From Arcobacter sp. (GTDB lineage: Bacteria > Campylobacterota > Campylobacteria > Campylobacterales > Arcobacteraceae), in the NCBI GenBank assembly GCA_002685075.1, contig NYWO01000161.1, positions 1 to 33,461 on the forward strand: a DNA stretch of 33,461 nucleotides, in the 5' to 3' direction. The position numbers were made by a program, and so were the translations under genes. Positions 23,126 to 32,568 of this stretch are shown here, in pieces. Position 1 is the first letter of the stretch. Every line of letters begins with the position of its first letter. Below the pieces are notes generated by a model. It ran no database searches, was not told where the DNA came from, and worked only from the letters and a program-made list of their open reading frames with translations.

Positions 23126-23605
23126 TTATTGAGTTAATTTTATAGCTTGTGTCGGGCAAACTTTTATACAAAAGCCACATGATGTACAATTATCATTTAT
23201 TTCAGGTCTAAACATACCTAAAAAATCTATTGCATCATCAAAACATGGATCTTTACATGAAAAACACATAGTATCGTTCCATGCTAGACACGTACTTACA
23301 TCTATTTCTATTTTAGCATTTATATTCTTTTTATCTTCAATATTTAAAACTTCATTTGGACAAGCTATTGCACATTCATCACAATATGTACATCCATTTA
23401 ATGAAAAATCAATCACTGGAGTTTTATCATCTTTTATAACAATAATATTTTCTTCACAAACTGTACTACATACACCATCACACTCTGTGCAGTTTGTCAA
23501 AAAAATCTCTTCATCTTTATAATATGGTGGTCTAATAATAATCTCTTGCTTTTCTTTTTTAGTAAAAGAAGAAGCAAGAGAGCTAAATAGCTCTCTTCTT
23601 TGCAT
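23126..23605 (-). CDS. napF: ferredoxin-type protein NapF
   Basis: A 159-residue cytoplasmic iron-sulfur protein. Clustered cysteines occur in CTECDGVCSTVC, CTYCDECAIACP, CLAWNDTMCFSCKDPC and CTSCGFCIKVCP, enough for about four [4Fe-4S] sites. The N-terminus MQRRELFSSLASSF resembles a Tat-like twin Arg sequence, as in other NapF proteins, but NapF is not exported. NapF is thought to help load the iron-sulfur cluster of NapA in the cytoplasm. It sits between napB and napL, the Wolinella-type order. Confidence 0.88.
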   Translation of the reverse strand: MQRRELFSSLASSFTKKEKQEIIIRPPYYKDEEIFLTNCTECDGVCSTVCEENIIVIKDDKTPVIDFSLNGCTYCDECAIACPNEVLNIEDKKNINAKIEIDVSTCLAWNDTMCFSCKDPCFDDAIDFLGMFRPEINDNCTSCGFCIKVCPTQAIKLTQ

Positions 23606-23614
23606 TTTTAAAAC

Positions 23615-24214
23615 TTATTTTTTTAATGTATCTAAATCATCAAGGATTACTTCATCCCAGCTTGATTTAAATGCACCATTATCTTTTGTATATGCTGCTT
23701 CAAAATTATTTTCAACTGCTAATTTACCAGTAGTTTGAGGAGCATGACATTGACTACAATTAAATCTAGCCCCTGCTAATTGTTCTATTGGTTTTACAGA
23801 AACTTCATTTTTCATGTTATCAATAGCTTTAGTAAATTGTTTACCATCAAAGTTATGTTTTGGTCTAAAGTCCATAAAGTGAGACTTTGGAATAGGTGTT
23901 GCACCCATAGATTCTGCAACTGCTGGTTCATGACACATTGTACATTGGTTGTTCTCAATAGTAATTGGTAACATTCCTTCTACATCATGAGGAATCATTG
24001 GAGGAGCATCTTGAAATGCTCTTGCAATTTTTTTAGAAGCACCTGCTGCATCTTTTCCATACATTACTTTATCTGCTGTTGTATCTTTTTCATTATATAT
24101 AGTTGTTTTTCTTAATCCTAAAGATTCTTCACTTACTGTTTTACTCGCTGTACATCCAACAACTAATACTGTTGCTGCAGTTGCGATTGCTAAAGTTAAT
24201 TTACCTAACTTCAT
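23615..24214 (-). CDS. napB: diheme cytochrome c NapB, possible lipoprotein
   Basis: The electron-donating subunit of periplasmic nitrate reductase, 199 residues. Two c-type heme sites are present: CTMCH at residues 91-95 and CSQCH at 153-157. Distal histidines are probably in PHDVEG and PKSHFMDFRPKH. The N-terminus ends in the lipobox-like VVGC (Cys21), so the mature protein may be lipid-anchored instead of free in the periplasm as in E. coli. Its start overlaps napH by 14 bases. It passes electrons from NapG/NapH to NapA. Confidence 0.93.
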   Translation of the reverse strand: MKLGKLTLAIATAATVLVVGCTASKTVSEESLGLRKTTIYNEKDTTADKVMYGKDAAGASKKIARAFQDAPPMIPHDVEGMLPITIENNQCTMCHEPAVAESMGATPIPKSHFMDFRPKHNFDGKQFTKAIDNMKNEVSVKPIEQLAGARFNCSQCHAPQTTGKLAVENNFEAAYTKDNGAFKSSWDEVILDDLDTLKK

Positions 24215-25031
24215 TATCTTTTCCTTTTTTTAAATTCTTAATTGAAAAATTAAGAGCATCATCATCACATACTTCAATACATCTTCCACAATTTGTACAT
24301 TCCCCATCTAAAACAGGAATAGAAGTTTTTGTAACCATGTGTAAAACATGGCTTTCAGGACAAACTTCTTTACACTTCATACAAGCTGTACAATTTGGTG
24401 CATTATGATGAACTCTAATTAAACTAAATTTACCTATTAGTGAATATGCTCCACCAAGAGGACAAATATGCCCGCACCAACCATTTTTTAAAACAAATAA
24501 ATCAAAAAGAAATATTATTAGTATTGCAGCCCAACCAAAACCTAAACCAAATATAATCCCTCTATGAACCATAGAGATTGGTGAAATAAACTCAAATGCG
24601 GCTAAACCCATAGCAAATGATAAAACTAAACTAATAGCAAGTACCCAATATCTTATATTTCTAGAAGCTGGTTGTTTTTTCTGGATTTGATTAAACCCTA
24701 GTTTTCTTCTTAAATAGTTTGCTAAGTCTGTAATCATATTTACAGGACAAACCCAAGAACAAAAAGCACGACCACCAATAGTCATATAAAAAATTGTGAT
24801 GATTAAAGCTCCTACTATAATATCAATTGATATTACTGCACCAGCAGCAAACATTTGTAATACAGCATAAGGATCACTAAGAGGAATAATTCCTGCTAAA
24901 AGTGATGAAGATAAATTTCCTGTTAAAAAATTTATTCCATATACATTTGCAATTACATATAAAACCATAATTAAAATTTGTGAGATTCTTCTTGCGATTA
25001 AGAATCTATATTTATCTAATATTGTTTTCAT
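24201..25031 (-). CDS. napH: quinol dehydrogenase membrane subunit NapH
   Basis: A 276-residue inner-membrane iron-sulfur protein. Four to five membrane helices are accompanied by the two CP motifs of the NapH/NosR family, WVCPVNMITDL and HICPLGGAY. Two ferredoxin clusters follow near the C-terminus: CTACMKCKEVCPES and CTNCGRCIEVCDDD. NapH oxidises menaquinol and hands electrons to NapG. No napC is present, which is the Campylobacterota arrangement. The start overlaps napG as TAATG. Confidence 0.94.
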   Translation of the reverse strand: MKTILDKYRFLIARRISQILIMVLYVIANVYGINFLTGNLSSSLLAGIIPLSDPYAVLQMFAAGAVISIDIIVGALIITIFYMTIGGRAFCSWVCPVNMITDLANYLRRKLGFNQIQKKQPASRNIRYWVLAISLVLSFAMGLAAFEFISPISMVHRGIIFGLGFGWAAILIIFLFDLFVLKNGWCGHICPLGGAYSLIGKFSLIRVHHNAPNCTACMKCKEVCPESHVLHMVTKTSIPVLDGECTNCGRCIEVCDDDALNFSIKNLKKGKDNEVR

Positions 25032-25873
25032 TAATATAAATCCTCCGAATTATTTAAATTATCTAAAACGGAATCTTTACTTAGTTCTGTTTGTGTTGTT
25101 TTACTTGTTGCATTTTCAAGTCTTTTCTCATCTTTTTTGTCCCAGCCTTTGATATAATAATCACCTGCTTTTCCTTCTGCTACTTCTCTTGGAAGTACAA
25201 AAATTGCTGCTTTATCAGTTACACAAGCTTTTTCACACATTCCACAACCAGTACATACGTCCGCGTGAACGATTGGTTTCATAAATGCGTGTTTACCTGT
25301 TCTTTCATTCTTTGTGTACTCAATGCTAATTGCTTCCCCTAAAAGTGGACAAGCTCTATAACATGCATCACATTGAATTCCCCAAAAAGCAATACAAGCG
25401 TTATCATCAATAACTGCGACACCCATATCTGCTTTAGTTATGTCTAATTCTTTTTTGTCATTTTGAACAGAAAAAATATCAAGTGCATCTGTAGGACATA
25501 CAGGAACACATGGAATATCTGGACACATATAACAAGGAATATCTCTTGGCTCAAAAAATGGAGTTCCAAGAGGTTTATTATCACCTGGTTTAGCAAGTTT
25601 TAGTGTATCAAAAGGACATGCTTCTACACACATACCACATTTAATACATGTTGCCAAAAAATCCTTTTCTTCTAAGGCACCAGGAGGTCTTAATATTAGT
25701 TTAGTAGCTGTTACTTCACTAACATAAGCACTCCAAGTTAGACCTCCTAAAATTGCAAGACCCGTAGCTCTTGCAATTGTTAGGAAGAATCTTCTTCTAT
25801 CACTTATAGGACTTTTTTTACCAGTATTCATTTTCGACTCTTTATTAATTATTTGAGGATTAATATTGCTCAA
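25031..25873 (-). CDS. napG: ferredoxin-type quinol dehydrogenase subunit NapG (TTG start)
   Basis: A 280-residue periplasmic iron-sulfur protein exported by the Tat system: SDRRRFFLTIARATGLAILG is a twin-arginine signal. Four [4Fe-4S] cluster motifs are visible, including CIKCGMCVEACP, CYMCPDIPCVPVCP, CIAFWGIQCDACYRACP and CTGCGMCEKAC. It forms the electron path NapH-NapG-NapB. The start is uncertain: TTG at 25873 lies ten bases after a strong AAGGAGG, and an internal ATG 15 codons later follows AAAGAG. I keep the TTG because of its ribosome site. Confidence 0.93.
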   Translation of the reverse strand: MSNINPQIINKESKMNTGKKSPISDRRRFFLTIARATGLAILGGLTWSAYVSEVTATKLILRPPGALEEKDFLATCIKCGMCVEACPFDTLKLAKPGDNKPLGTPFFEPRDIPCYMCPDIPCVPVCPTDALDIFSVQNDKKELDITKADMGVAVIDDNACIAFWGIQCDACYRACPLLGEAISIEYTKNERTGKHAFMKPIVHADVCTGCGMCEKACVTDKAAIFVLPREVAEGKAGDYYIKGWDKKDEKRLENATSKTTQTELSKDSVLDNLNNSEDLY

Positions 25874-25892
25874 GACAATATACCCTCCTTAA

Positions 25893-28694
25893 TTATGCTT
25901 TATAAATTTTTACTGCACATTTTTTAAAGTCAGTTTGTTTTGACTGTGGACAAGTAGCATCTAAACATACTTTGTTAATGAAAACTTTTTCATCAAACCA
26001 AGGTACAAATACTAATCCTCTAGAAGGTCTATTTCTTCCTCTAGTCTCAACTCTAGCTTTAACTTTTCCACGTCTAGATTCAACCCATGCTAAACCACCT
26101 TGTTTAACACCATATTTCTTAGCGTCTTCAGGATGCATGTAACATAATGCTTCTGGAACTGCTCTATATAGTTCAGGTACTCTCATAGTCATAGTTCCTG
26201 AATGCCAGTGTTCTAAAACTCTACCAGTACTTAACCATACTGGGTAAGTTTCATCTGGAATTTCTGGAGGATCCATGTAAGGACGTGCAAATATTTTTGC
26301 TTTGTTTTTTAATGATTTTTTAGTTTTATCTTTAATTCCTAATAAATCACCTTGTGCTAATGCTTTTGCTAATGTTCCATAGAACGCGAAATCACTATCA
26401 GGTTTTGCTTTTTTAGCATATGGATCATATTTAGTATTGAATCTCCATTGAGTTTCTTTACCATCTACAACTGGCCATTTAAGTCCTCTTACTTTATGAT
26501 AAGTATCAAAGTCAGCTAAATCGTGTCCATGACCTCTACCAAAGTCTGCATATTCTTCAAATAAGTATTTTTGAATAAAGAAACCGTAACCGTTAAATAC
26601 TTTTCCATCTGAACCAATAACATTTCTTGAGTCACCAAATGCTTCAGAGTTGTCATATCCTGCTTGAATTGGATCTTCTTTATCTAGTTTGTAAGATTTA
26701 GCTTTTTCATTTGCAAATAGAATTTCATACATAGTTGTATCTTCTGTATATCCCATAGCTTTAGCTGCTGCGATTACATCAGGAAGTTTTTTACCACCTC
26801 TTAATGGTTGTTCACCCCATACGTCTTTTACAGTAAATCTTTTTGAAAGTTCAACCCATTGCCATGTATCAGACATTGAATCACCTACTGGTAATACTTG
26901 TTGTCTCCAATGTTGAGTTCTTCTCTCAGCATTTCCATAAGCTCCCCATTTTTCATAAATCATAGCAGATGGTAAGATAAGGTCAGAAACTTTTGCTGAA
27001 ATACCAGGGTATCCATCAGAAGTTACAATAAAATTATCCATTTCTCTTGCTGCTTTAATCCAGTGAGTAGCTGATGCTGTATCTTGGTAAGGATTACAAA
27101 CATTTACCCATGCAAATTTAATAACACCATCTTCGATATCTCTATGAATTTTCATAATATGTTGATTTCCAACTGGATTTAATGTTCCTTCAGGAACTTT
27201 CCAAGAATTTTCAACTATTTTTCTATGTTTTCCATTTGCTACCATCATATCAGCAGGTAATCTGTGACAGAAAGTTCCAACTTCTCTTGCAGTACCACAA
27301 GCAGATGGTTGACCTGTTAATGAGAATGCACCAGAACCTGGTTTAGCTTGTTTATTTAATAAGAAGTGAACATTGTATGCTAATGTATTAACCCAAGTTC
27401 CTCTTGTATGTTGATTCATACCCATAGTCCAGAAAGATACTACTTTTCTTCCTTTTTCAATATAGTATGAAGCTAAAGTTTGTAATTTTTTCTTAAACTC
27501 ATTAATATCTTCATCAGGATTACCTTTTGAAATTTTTGCTACATAATCAAGTGTATAAGGGTCTAAGAATTTTTTGTATTCTTCAAAAGAAATTTCCCAG
27601 TGTTTTAAACCAGCTGGTTTATTTTCCATTTTATCACCAGCTTTGTATCCATAAGGAGCAAGTGCAGGTGCTTCAGTTTCTGAAATAGTTTTAACCATTT
27701 CTTTATCAATAGTTTCCATTTCTAATTTAGAATATTTACCATCAACAATAGATTTTTCATCAGATCTTCTCATTCCATAACCCATGTTAACAGGAGATGC
27801 TGCAAATACGATATGTTCTTTAACAAAATCCCAATCAATTGATTCAGGAGCATTATATACGATTTCTCTTGCAATATAATTCCATAATGCAAGGTCAGTA
27901 TTTGGAGTAAAGATAATCTCCATATCAGCTAAATCTGATGTTCTATGTCTATAAGTTGAGATATTAATTACTTTAACTTTTTCAGGAGAAGATAATTTTC
28001 TATCAGTAACTCTTGACCATAAAATAGGGTGCATTTCTGCCATATTAGAACCCCATGAAACAATAGTATCCGTAATTTCAATATCATCATAACAACCAGA
28101 TGGTTCATCAATTCCGAAAGTTTGGTAGAAACCAACAACAGCCGAAGCCATACAGTGTCTAGCATTTGGATCAATAGCATTTGATCTAAATCCACCTTTC
28201 ATCATTTTTTGAGCGGCATAACCTTCCATAACAGTATATTGACCAGATGCAAATACACCAACACCTTCTGGACCTGAATGTTTAAGTGCTTTTTTGATGT
28301 TAACTTCCATTTCATCAAATGCTCTTTCCCAAGAAACAGGTGCAAAGTTACCTTTTTTATCAAAGTTACCTTTTGAATCTACTCTTAATAATGGTTGTTT
28401 TAATCTATCAGCTCCATACATAATTTTAGCATTAAAATAACCTTTAATACAGTTAAGACCTCTGTTTACAGGGGCTGCAGGATCACCTTTAACGGCAACA
28501 ATTTTACCAGCTTTAGTAGCAAGCATAATTCCACATCCAGTTCCACAGAAACGACAGGCTGCTTTATCCCATCTCCATCCACCTTCGGCTGCATTTGCTT
28601 TTGCTGATAATTCAGCTGGTATAGTCATACCTACTGCTGCTGCTGCTGATGCTGCTGCTGAGCTTTTTAGAAAATCTCTTCTTGATAGCGACAT
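25893..28694 (-). CDS. napA: periplasmic nitrate reductase catalytic subunit
   Basis: A 933-residue molybdenum enzyme that reduces nitrate to nitrite in the periplasm. It starts with the Tat signal [12 protein letters not shown] followed by an alanine-rich stretch. The [4Fe-4S] ligands are Cys47, Cys50, Cys54 and Cys82 (CRFCGTGC ... LNCIKG), and the molybdenum ligand is Cys181 in [10 protein letters not shown]. The C-terminal molybdopterin-binding region has [20 protein letters not shown]. The ATG at 28694 follows AAAGGAGAAAAT; a longer reading from TTG 28712 would put that ribosome site inside the gene and is rejected. It is the first gene of the operon, behind an FNR-type promoter. Confidence 0.97.
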   Translation of the reverse strand: MSLSRRDFLKSSAAASAAAAVGMTIPAELSAKANAAEGGWRWDKAACRFCGTGCGIMLATKAGKIVAVKGDPAAPVNRGLNCIKGYFNAKIMYGADRLKQPLLRVDSKGNFDKKGNFAPVSWERAFDEMEVNIKKALKHSGPEGVGVFASGQYTVMEGYAAQKMMKGGFRSNAIDPNARHCMASAVVGFYQTFGIDEPSGCYDDIEITDTIVSWGSNMAEMHPILWSRVTDRKLSSPEKVKVINISTYRHRTSDLADMEIIFTPNTDLALWNYIAREIVYNAPESIDWDFVKEHIVFAASPVNMGYGMRRSDEKSIVDGKYSKLEMETIDKEMVKTISETEAPALAPYGYKAGDKMENKPAGLKHWEISFEEYKKFLDPYTLDYVAKISKGNPDEDINEFKKKLQTLASYYIEKGRKVVSFWTMGMNQHTRGTWVNTLAYNVHFLLNKQAKPGSGAFSLTGQPSACGTAREVGTFCHRLPADMMVANGKHRKIVENSWKVPEGTLNPVGNQHIMKIHRDIEDGVIKFAWVNVCNPYQDTASATHWIKAAREMDNFIVTSDGYPGISAKVSDLILPSAMIYEKWGAYGNAERRTQHWRQQVLPVGDSMSDTWQWVELSKRFTVKDVWGEQPLRGGKKLPDVIAAAKAMGYTEDTTMYEILFANEKAKSYKLDKEDPIQAGYDNSEAFGDSRNVIGSDGKVFNGYGFFIQKYLFEEYADFGRGHGHDLADFDTYHKVRGLKWPVVDGKETQWRFNTKYDPYAKKAKPDSDFAFYGTLAKALAQGDLLGIKDKTKKSLKNKAKIFARPYMDPPEIPDETYPVWLSTGRVLEHWHSGTMTMRVPELYRAVPEALCYMHPEDAKKYGVKQGGLAWVESRRGKVKARVETRGRNRPSRGLVFVPWFDEKVFINKVCLDATCPQSKQTDFKKCAVKIYKA

Positions 28695-28731
28695 ATTTTC
28701 TCCTTTAATCAAGTTAATGTTTTACTTTGAA

Positions 28732-28773
28732 ATTATATCAGTTTGTAAAATGTTTCCTGTTGATTAAAGTCAA
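28732..28773 (-). promoter_or_regulatory. nap promoter with CRP/FNR-type box at -41.5
   Basis: On the minus strand GATATAATTT gives a -10 box TATAAT at 28737-28732 and a predicted start at 28725. The sequence TTGATTAAAGTCAA (28760-28773, plus strand) matches the FNR consensus TTGAT-N4-ATCAA at nine of ten positions. Its centre lies exactly 41.5 bases upstream of the predicted start, the class II activator position. Oxygen- or nitrate-dependent activation by a CRP/FNR-family regulator is therefore likely. Confidence 0.65.
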
Positions 28774-28900
28774 GTAATTTAAGTTTTAATTAAGATAGAA
28801 ATTGTCCTATTTATGGGAAGTACCATTCTATAAGGTGTTTTGAAAAGATATTAAAACTTTTAATTATTAAATTTATTTAAAATTAAATTAATAATTAAAA

Positions 28901-28942
28901 TTGACATATATCATGTAAGCAAGAAAATAATTAAGATATTAT
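28901..28942 (+). promoter_or_regulatory. candidate CRP/FNR-type promoter of the TrpD2-like gene
   Basis: TTGACATATATCAT (28901-28914) matches TTGAT-N4-ATCAA at eight of ten positions. A -10-like TATTAT at 28937-28942 predicts a start at 28949, which again puts the box centre at -41.5. The leader would be about 19 bases, with AAGG at 28957-28960 before the ATG at 28968. Confidence 0.45.
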
Positions 28943-28967
28943 TTAATAAATAACTTAAGGAAATAAT

Positions 28968-29861
28968 ATGGCTTTTCATGAATATATTAGAGCAGTGGGA
29001 ACTGGACCAAAATCAAATAGAGAATTGACTAATACTGAAATGGCTGATGCTATGCAGTGTATTCTTACTCAAAGTGTTCATTCTGAACAAATTGCTGCAT
29101 TTTTATTAGGATGGAGAGTTAGACTTGAAACAAATGAAGAATTAAAAACTACATTTGAAGTATGTGAAAGATATATAAAAAGGAAGACGGTAGAAAATTC
29201 AATTGAGTTAGGTTATCCTTTTGATGGAAAAGCTGATAATCCATATATTTTACCATTAGTTGCAAAATATTTAAAAAAGTTTGATTTAAATATAGTTGTA
29301 AGTGGTGATGAATTACAACCTGCTAAAAAAGGTTTAACACTTAAAGAATTAAATGCAAGTATTAAATTTGATGATAATATACATTATTTTGATAGAGCAG
29401 ATTATTTTAGAGAATTAAGTAATCTTACAAAAATTAGAAATATTTTAGGTTTAAGAACAGCTTTTAATACTGTAGAAAAGTTACTTAATCCGGGGAATTC
29501 AAAGTATGCAATTAATGCAGCTTTTCATAAGCCATATGTTGTAAAATATAATGAATTATTTGGTAAAAACTATGATCATTTAGTTATTGTAAAAGGAAAT
29601 GAAGGAACACCTGAAATCTTTTCTAAGTGTAAATATTGGCTAAATAATGATGGTGAAATTAGTGAGCATTTAATAGATCCTGAGTATTTTGGAATTAATT
29701 ATAAAAAATCTACGTCTATTATAAGTAAAGAAGATTCTTTAAATATGACAAAAAATCCAAGTTTAGATTTTGAAAAACTTGCAAAGTTAAATGCAGCAAT
29801 GTTTTTAATAGCTTCAAAAAAATCTACGGATATTAAAAAAGCTTACGAGATGATTGATTAG
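28968..29861 (+). CDS. TrpD2/YbiB-like protein (glycosyltransferase family 3 fold)
   Basis: A 297-residue cytoplasmic protein related to anthranilate phosphoribosyltransferase. Its N-terminal helical domain reads NRELTNTEMADAMQCILTQS followed by HSEQIAAFLLGWRVRLETNEEL. It continues with GYPFDGKADNPYILPLVAKY, the typical TrpD2 segment. The catalytic phosphate loops of real TrpD are degenerate (VSGDE rather than GTGGD), so tryptophan synthesis is unlikely. The E. coli relative YbiB is a nucleic-acid-binding protein. The gene is divergent from napA, shares the intergenic region with it and has its own possible FNR-type box. Its stop overlaps that of the opposing regulator gene by four bases. Confidence 0.72.
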   Translation: MAFHEYIRAVGTGPKSNRELTNTEMADAMQCILTQSVHSEQIAAFLLGWRVRLETNEELKTTFEVCERYIKRKTVENSIELGYPFDGKADNPYILPLVAKYLKKFDLNIVVSGDELQPAKKGLTLKELNASIKFDDNIHYFDRADYFRELSNLTKIRNILGLRTAFNTVEKLLNPGNSKYAINAAFHKPYVVKYNELFGKNYDHLVIVKGNEGTPEIFSKCKYWLNNDGEISEHLIDPEYFGINYKKSTSIISKEDSLNMTKNPSLDFEKLAKLNAAMFLIASKKSTDIKKAYEMID

Positions 29862-30430
29862 ATACTTATAGGAGTTATTGCTGAAATATAAGAAGCTTTT
29901 TTTGGGTTTCTATTTTCAATTTTATGAGGAGTTAAAAGAGAGAATCGAATAGAATCTCTTTTTTGAAGTATATACTCATTTTTATTTAAAGTAATTGTTA
30001 TTTCTCCATCAAGTACATAAATACAATGTTCACCTTTTGTATTTAATACAGACTCTTCGCAGCTTCTATTTGGTGATAATCGTACTAAAGTAAATTCTAT
30101 ATCTCCTTGTAAATCAGGAATTAATAATTCGCAATTATACGATAAGTCTGGAAAAGATATCTTTTTTCTATTCACCTTTCTTACTACATATTGTGATTCA
30201 TTATGTTCAATTGGATTCTCATCTTCATCTTTAAATAGTTCAGCTAATGAGGTATCTAAAACTTTTGCAATTTTTCTTAAGGTTTCAACTGAACCTTGAG
30301 TTAATCCATTCTCGAGTTGTGACAACATTCCAACAGAAATTTTAGCCATATATGCTAGCTCTTTTGCATTCATATCTTTTTGGATTCTTAAATCTTTTAT
30401 TTTCTTGCCAAGGCTTAATTCTTTTGTCAT
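29858..30430 (-). CDS. XRE-family transcriptional regulator with C-terminal cupin domain
   Basis: A 190-residue DNA-binding protein. A helix-turn-helix of the XRE/Cro type spans about residues 7-66 (LGKKIKDLRIQKDMNAKELA ... GMLSQLENGL). A cupin-type barrel occupies residues 105-185 (GEHCIYVLDGEITITLNKNE), which in such regulators binds a small molecule, often an amine or amino acid. The gene is divergent from a LysE-family exporter across 115 bases, so it probably controls that exporter and itself. A minus-strand -10-like GATAAT is at 30471-30466. Confidence 0.85.
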   Translation of the reverse strand: MTKELSLGKKIKDLRIQKDMNAKELAYMAKISVGMLSQLENGLTQGSVETLRKIAKVLDTSLAELFKDEDENPIEHNESQYVVRKVNRKKISFPDLSYNCELLIPDLQGDIEFTLVRLSPNRSCEESVLNTKGEHCIYVLDGEITITLNKNEYILQKRDSIRFSLLTPHKIENRNPKKASYISAITPISI

Positions 30431-30506
30431 AGGTTTTACCTTTTTATTTAATATATATTTTTTAGATTATCAAAAGTGTTCTTTGCTTTTAATATATTAA
30501 TACCTT

Positions 30507-30526
30507 TATAATCTTTTGTGTATAAT
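30507..30526 (+). promoter_or_regulatory. tandem -10 boxes before the LysE gene
   Basis: TATAATCTTTT occurs twice, starting at 30507 and 30521, a 14-base direct repeat. The second TATAAT predicts a start near 30533, with AAAGG at 30535-30539 before TTG 30546. Two start sites or an operator repeat are possible. Confidence 0.5.
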
Positions 30527-30545
30527 CTTTTTTTAAAGGATTATT

Positions 30546-31172
30546 TTGGATTTTGTAAATTTTGCACTTCTTGCTGTTTTTATTCCCACTTTTTTTGTTG
30601 TTTCACTAACTCCTGGAATGTGTATGACACTTTCACTTAGTATGGGGATGAGTATTGGTTTAAAGAAAACATTTTATATGATGTATGGCGAGCTAATAGG
30701 TGTAGGATTAGTTGCCACATCTTCAGTTATTGGAGTTGCAACTATAATGCTTCAATACCCAACAATATTTTTAGTTTTAAAATATGGTGGTGGAGCTTAT
30801 TTAGTTTATCTTGGAATTCAAATGTGGTTGTCACGTGGAAAAATGGCATTGAATTTAGAAAAAAGTGATTATGATGTTTCTAAAAAAAGTTTGGCGATGC
30901 AAGGTTTTGTAACAGCAATTGCAAATCCAAAAGGTTGGGCATTTTTTATAGCACTTCTTCCCCCTTTTATAGATGATAGTTTGCCAATGACTTCACAGCT
31001 AATAGTTTTAATATTTATGATTTTAGTTTTAGAGTTTACATGTTTAGTAATCTATGCAACAGGTGGAAAGACTTTACGTAAATTATTACAAAATAGCTCA
31101 AATGTTAGATTAGTAAATAAAGTAGCAGGTACTTTAATGATGGGTATTGGAGTTTGGTTAGCAAGTAGCTAG
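30546..31172 (+). CDS. LysE/RhtB family amino acid exporter (TTG start)
   Basis: A 208-residue membrane protein with about six hydrophobic segments. VSLTPGMCMTLSLSMGMSIG is the LysE/RhtB N-terminal motif (TPGP variant), and YGGGAYLVYLGIQMW, GFVTAIANPKGWAFFIALLP and the final NKVAGTLMMGIGVWLA complete the family pattern. Members export amino acids such as homoserine, threonine, leucine or lysine. The substrate is not determined. TTG at 30546 has AAAGG six bases upstream and there is no ATG before the first membrane segment. The divergent XRE-cupin gene is its likely regulator. Confidence 0.88.
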   Translation: MDFVNFALLAVFIPTFFVVSLTPGMCMTLSLSMGMSIGLKKTFYMMYGELIGVGLVATSSVIGVATIMLQYPTIFLVLKYGGGAYLVYLGIQMWLSRGKMALNLEKSDYDVSKKSLAMQGFVTAIANPKGWAFFIALLPPFIDDSLPMTSQLIVLIFMILVLEFTCLVIYATGGKTLRKLLQNSSNVRLVNKVAGTLMMGIGVWLASS

Positions 31173-31180
31173 AAATTAAA

Positions 31181-31197
31181 AGTGTTAATTTAACACT
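31181..31197. terminator. short hairpin between the LysE gene and sdaA
   Basis: AGTGTTA (31181-31187) pairs with TAACACT (31191-31197) around a 3-base loop, including the sdaA stop on the minus strand. It lies nine bases after the LysE stop. There is no long T-run, so its strength is doubtful. Confidence 0.45.
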
Positions 31198-32554
31198 CTA
31201 CATAATGAACAGCTAAGCCACCTTTTGATGTTTCTTTATATTTATTTTGCATATCTTTTCCTGTTGCATACATAGTTTTTATAACTAAATCTAGTGAAAC
31301 ATAATGCATTCCATTACCATTTAATGCCATTCTTGCAGCATTTACTGCTTTCATTGAAGCCATTGCATTTCTTTCAATACAAGGTATTTGAACAAGCCCT
31401 CCTATTGGATCGCATGTAAGTCCTAAATTATGTTCCATTGCAATTTCTGCTGCATTTTCTATTTGTTCAATTGTTCCACCTAAAAATTCAGCCATAGCTC
31501 CTGCTGCCATTGAACAAGCAACACCAACTTCTCCTTGACATCCTACATCTGCACCTGAAATAGAGGCATTTCTTTGATATAAAAGACCAATTGCACCTGC
31601 TGTTAATAAAAAGTCTATAATCACCTTTTCTTTATCTTCTTTATTTACTAAAAAATTTACTATATAGTGTAATACTGCTGGAATTATTCCTGCTGCACCA
31701 TTTGTAGGTGCAGTTACTACTCTTTTTCCTGAAGCATTTTCTTCATTTACAGCTAAGGCATACAGGTTAATCCAATCTACAAAAGCTAAGGGGTCTATAG
31801 TTCTTTTATCTTTTAATTTTTGATATATTTTATAAGCTCTTTTAGGAACATTAAGTCCTCCTGGAAGTGTACCATCACTATTTAATCCATTATTTACACA
31901 AGTTTGCATAACTTTCCATATTTCTAAAAGAGACTCTTTTGTTTGCTTTTCATCTCTATAAGCTTTTTCATTTTCTAAGATTACTTGGGCAATTGTAAGC
32001 TTATTTTCTTTGCATTGTTTTAATAACTCTTTTGCATTAGAAAAACTATAAGGTAGTGTTATATCTTTTTTATTAAAAGTATTATTAATTTCTTCTTCAC
32101 TTAAAACTTCCCCTCCACCAATAGAATAATATATTTTAGAAAATAGTTCTTCTTTTGATTCATAAATAGATAGTTTTATTCCATTTGGATGAAAAGGAAG
32201 TGACTTTCTTTGATGTAAAATTAAATCATCTTTTATTGAAAAATTAATTGTTTTTTCATTTAATAATTTGATTGTTAATGAGTTTTTAATATTTAAAATA
32301 AATTCTTCTATTTTATTTGTATCTATAGTTTTAGGATGCTCACCTAATAAGCCTAGTAAAACAGCAATATCACTTTGATGTCCAATTCCTGTAGTTCCTA
32401 AAGAACCAAATAATTCTATTTTTATTCTTGTAATATTTGGAAAGTAATTTTGCTCTTTTATTAAAGTAGTAAAGTTCTTTGCAATAATCATAGGTCCAAC
32501 TGTATGTGAACTTGAAGGACCTATCCCTATTTTAAAAAGATTGAGTATTGTCAT
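31190..32554 (-). CDS. sdaA: L-serine ammonia-lyase, iron-sulfur dependent
   Basis: A 454-residue single-chain enzyme that deaminates L-serine to pyruvate and ammonia using a [4Fe-4S] cluster. The N-terminal beta domain begins [14 protein letters not shown]; the alpha (catalytic) domain contains [20 protein letters not shown] and [20 protein letters not shown], with three cluster cysteines. The last residue, Cys454, corresponds to the C-terminal cysteine that acts as a fourth cluster ligand in the Legionella enzyme. The gene lies 14 bases after the amino acid ABC ATPase gene, so transport and breakdown of serine or related amino acids are probably co-expressed. Asaccharolytic Campylobacterota rely on serine as a major carbon source. 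Confidence 0.94.
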   Translation of the reverse strand: MTILNLFKIGIGPSSSHTVGPMIIAKNFTTLIKEQNYFPNITRIKIELFGSLGTTGIGHQSDIAVLLGLLGEHPKTIDTNKIEEFILNIKNSLTIKLLNEKTINFSIKDDLILHQRKSLPFHPNGIKLSIYESKEELFSKIYYSIGGGEVLSEEEINNTFNKKDITLPYSFSNAKELLKQCKENKLTIAQVILENEKAYRDEKQTKESLLEIWKVMQTCVNNGLNSDGTLPGGLNVPKRAYKIYQKLKDKRTIDPLAFVDWINLYALAVNEENASGKRVVTAPTNGAAGIIPAVLHYIVNFLVNKEDKEKVIIDFLLTAGAIGLLYQRNASISGADVGCQGEVGVACSMAAGAMAEFLGGTIEQIENAAEIAMEHNLGLTCDPIGGLVQIPCIERNAMASMKAVNAARMALNGNGMHYVSLDLVIKTMYATGKDMQNKYKETSKGGLAVHYVEC

Positions 32555-32568
32555 TTTTGGTTTTAGAC

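Noticed and set aside
28620-28665. GCT-type triplet run in the napA signal region as a possible contingency repeat
   Set aside because: It is interrupted, encodes the alanine-rich signal peptide core, and changes by triplets would not shift the frame.
28695-28712. N-terminal extension of NapA from TTG at 28712
   Set aside because: It would place the AAAGGAG ribosome site inside the coding sequence and put six residues before the Tat signal [11 protein letters not shown] 28694 fits better.
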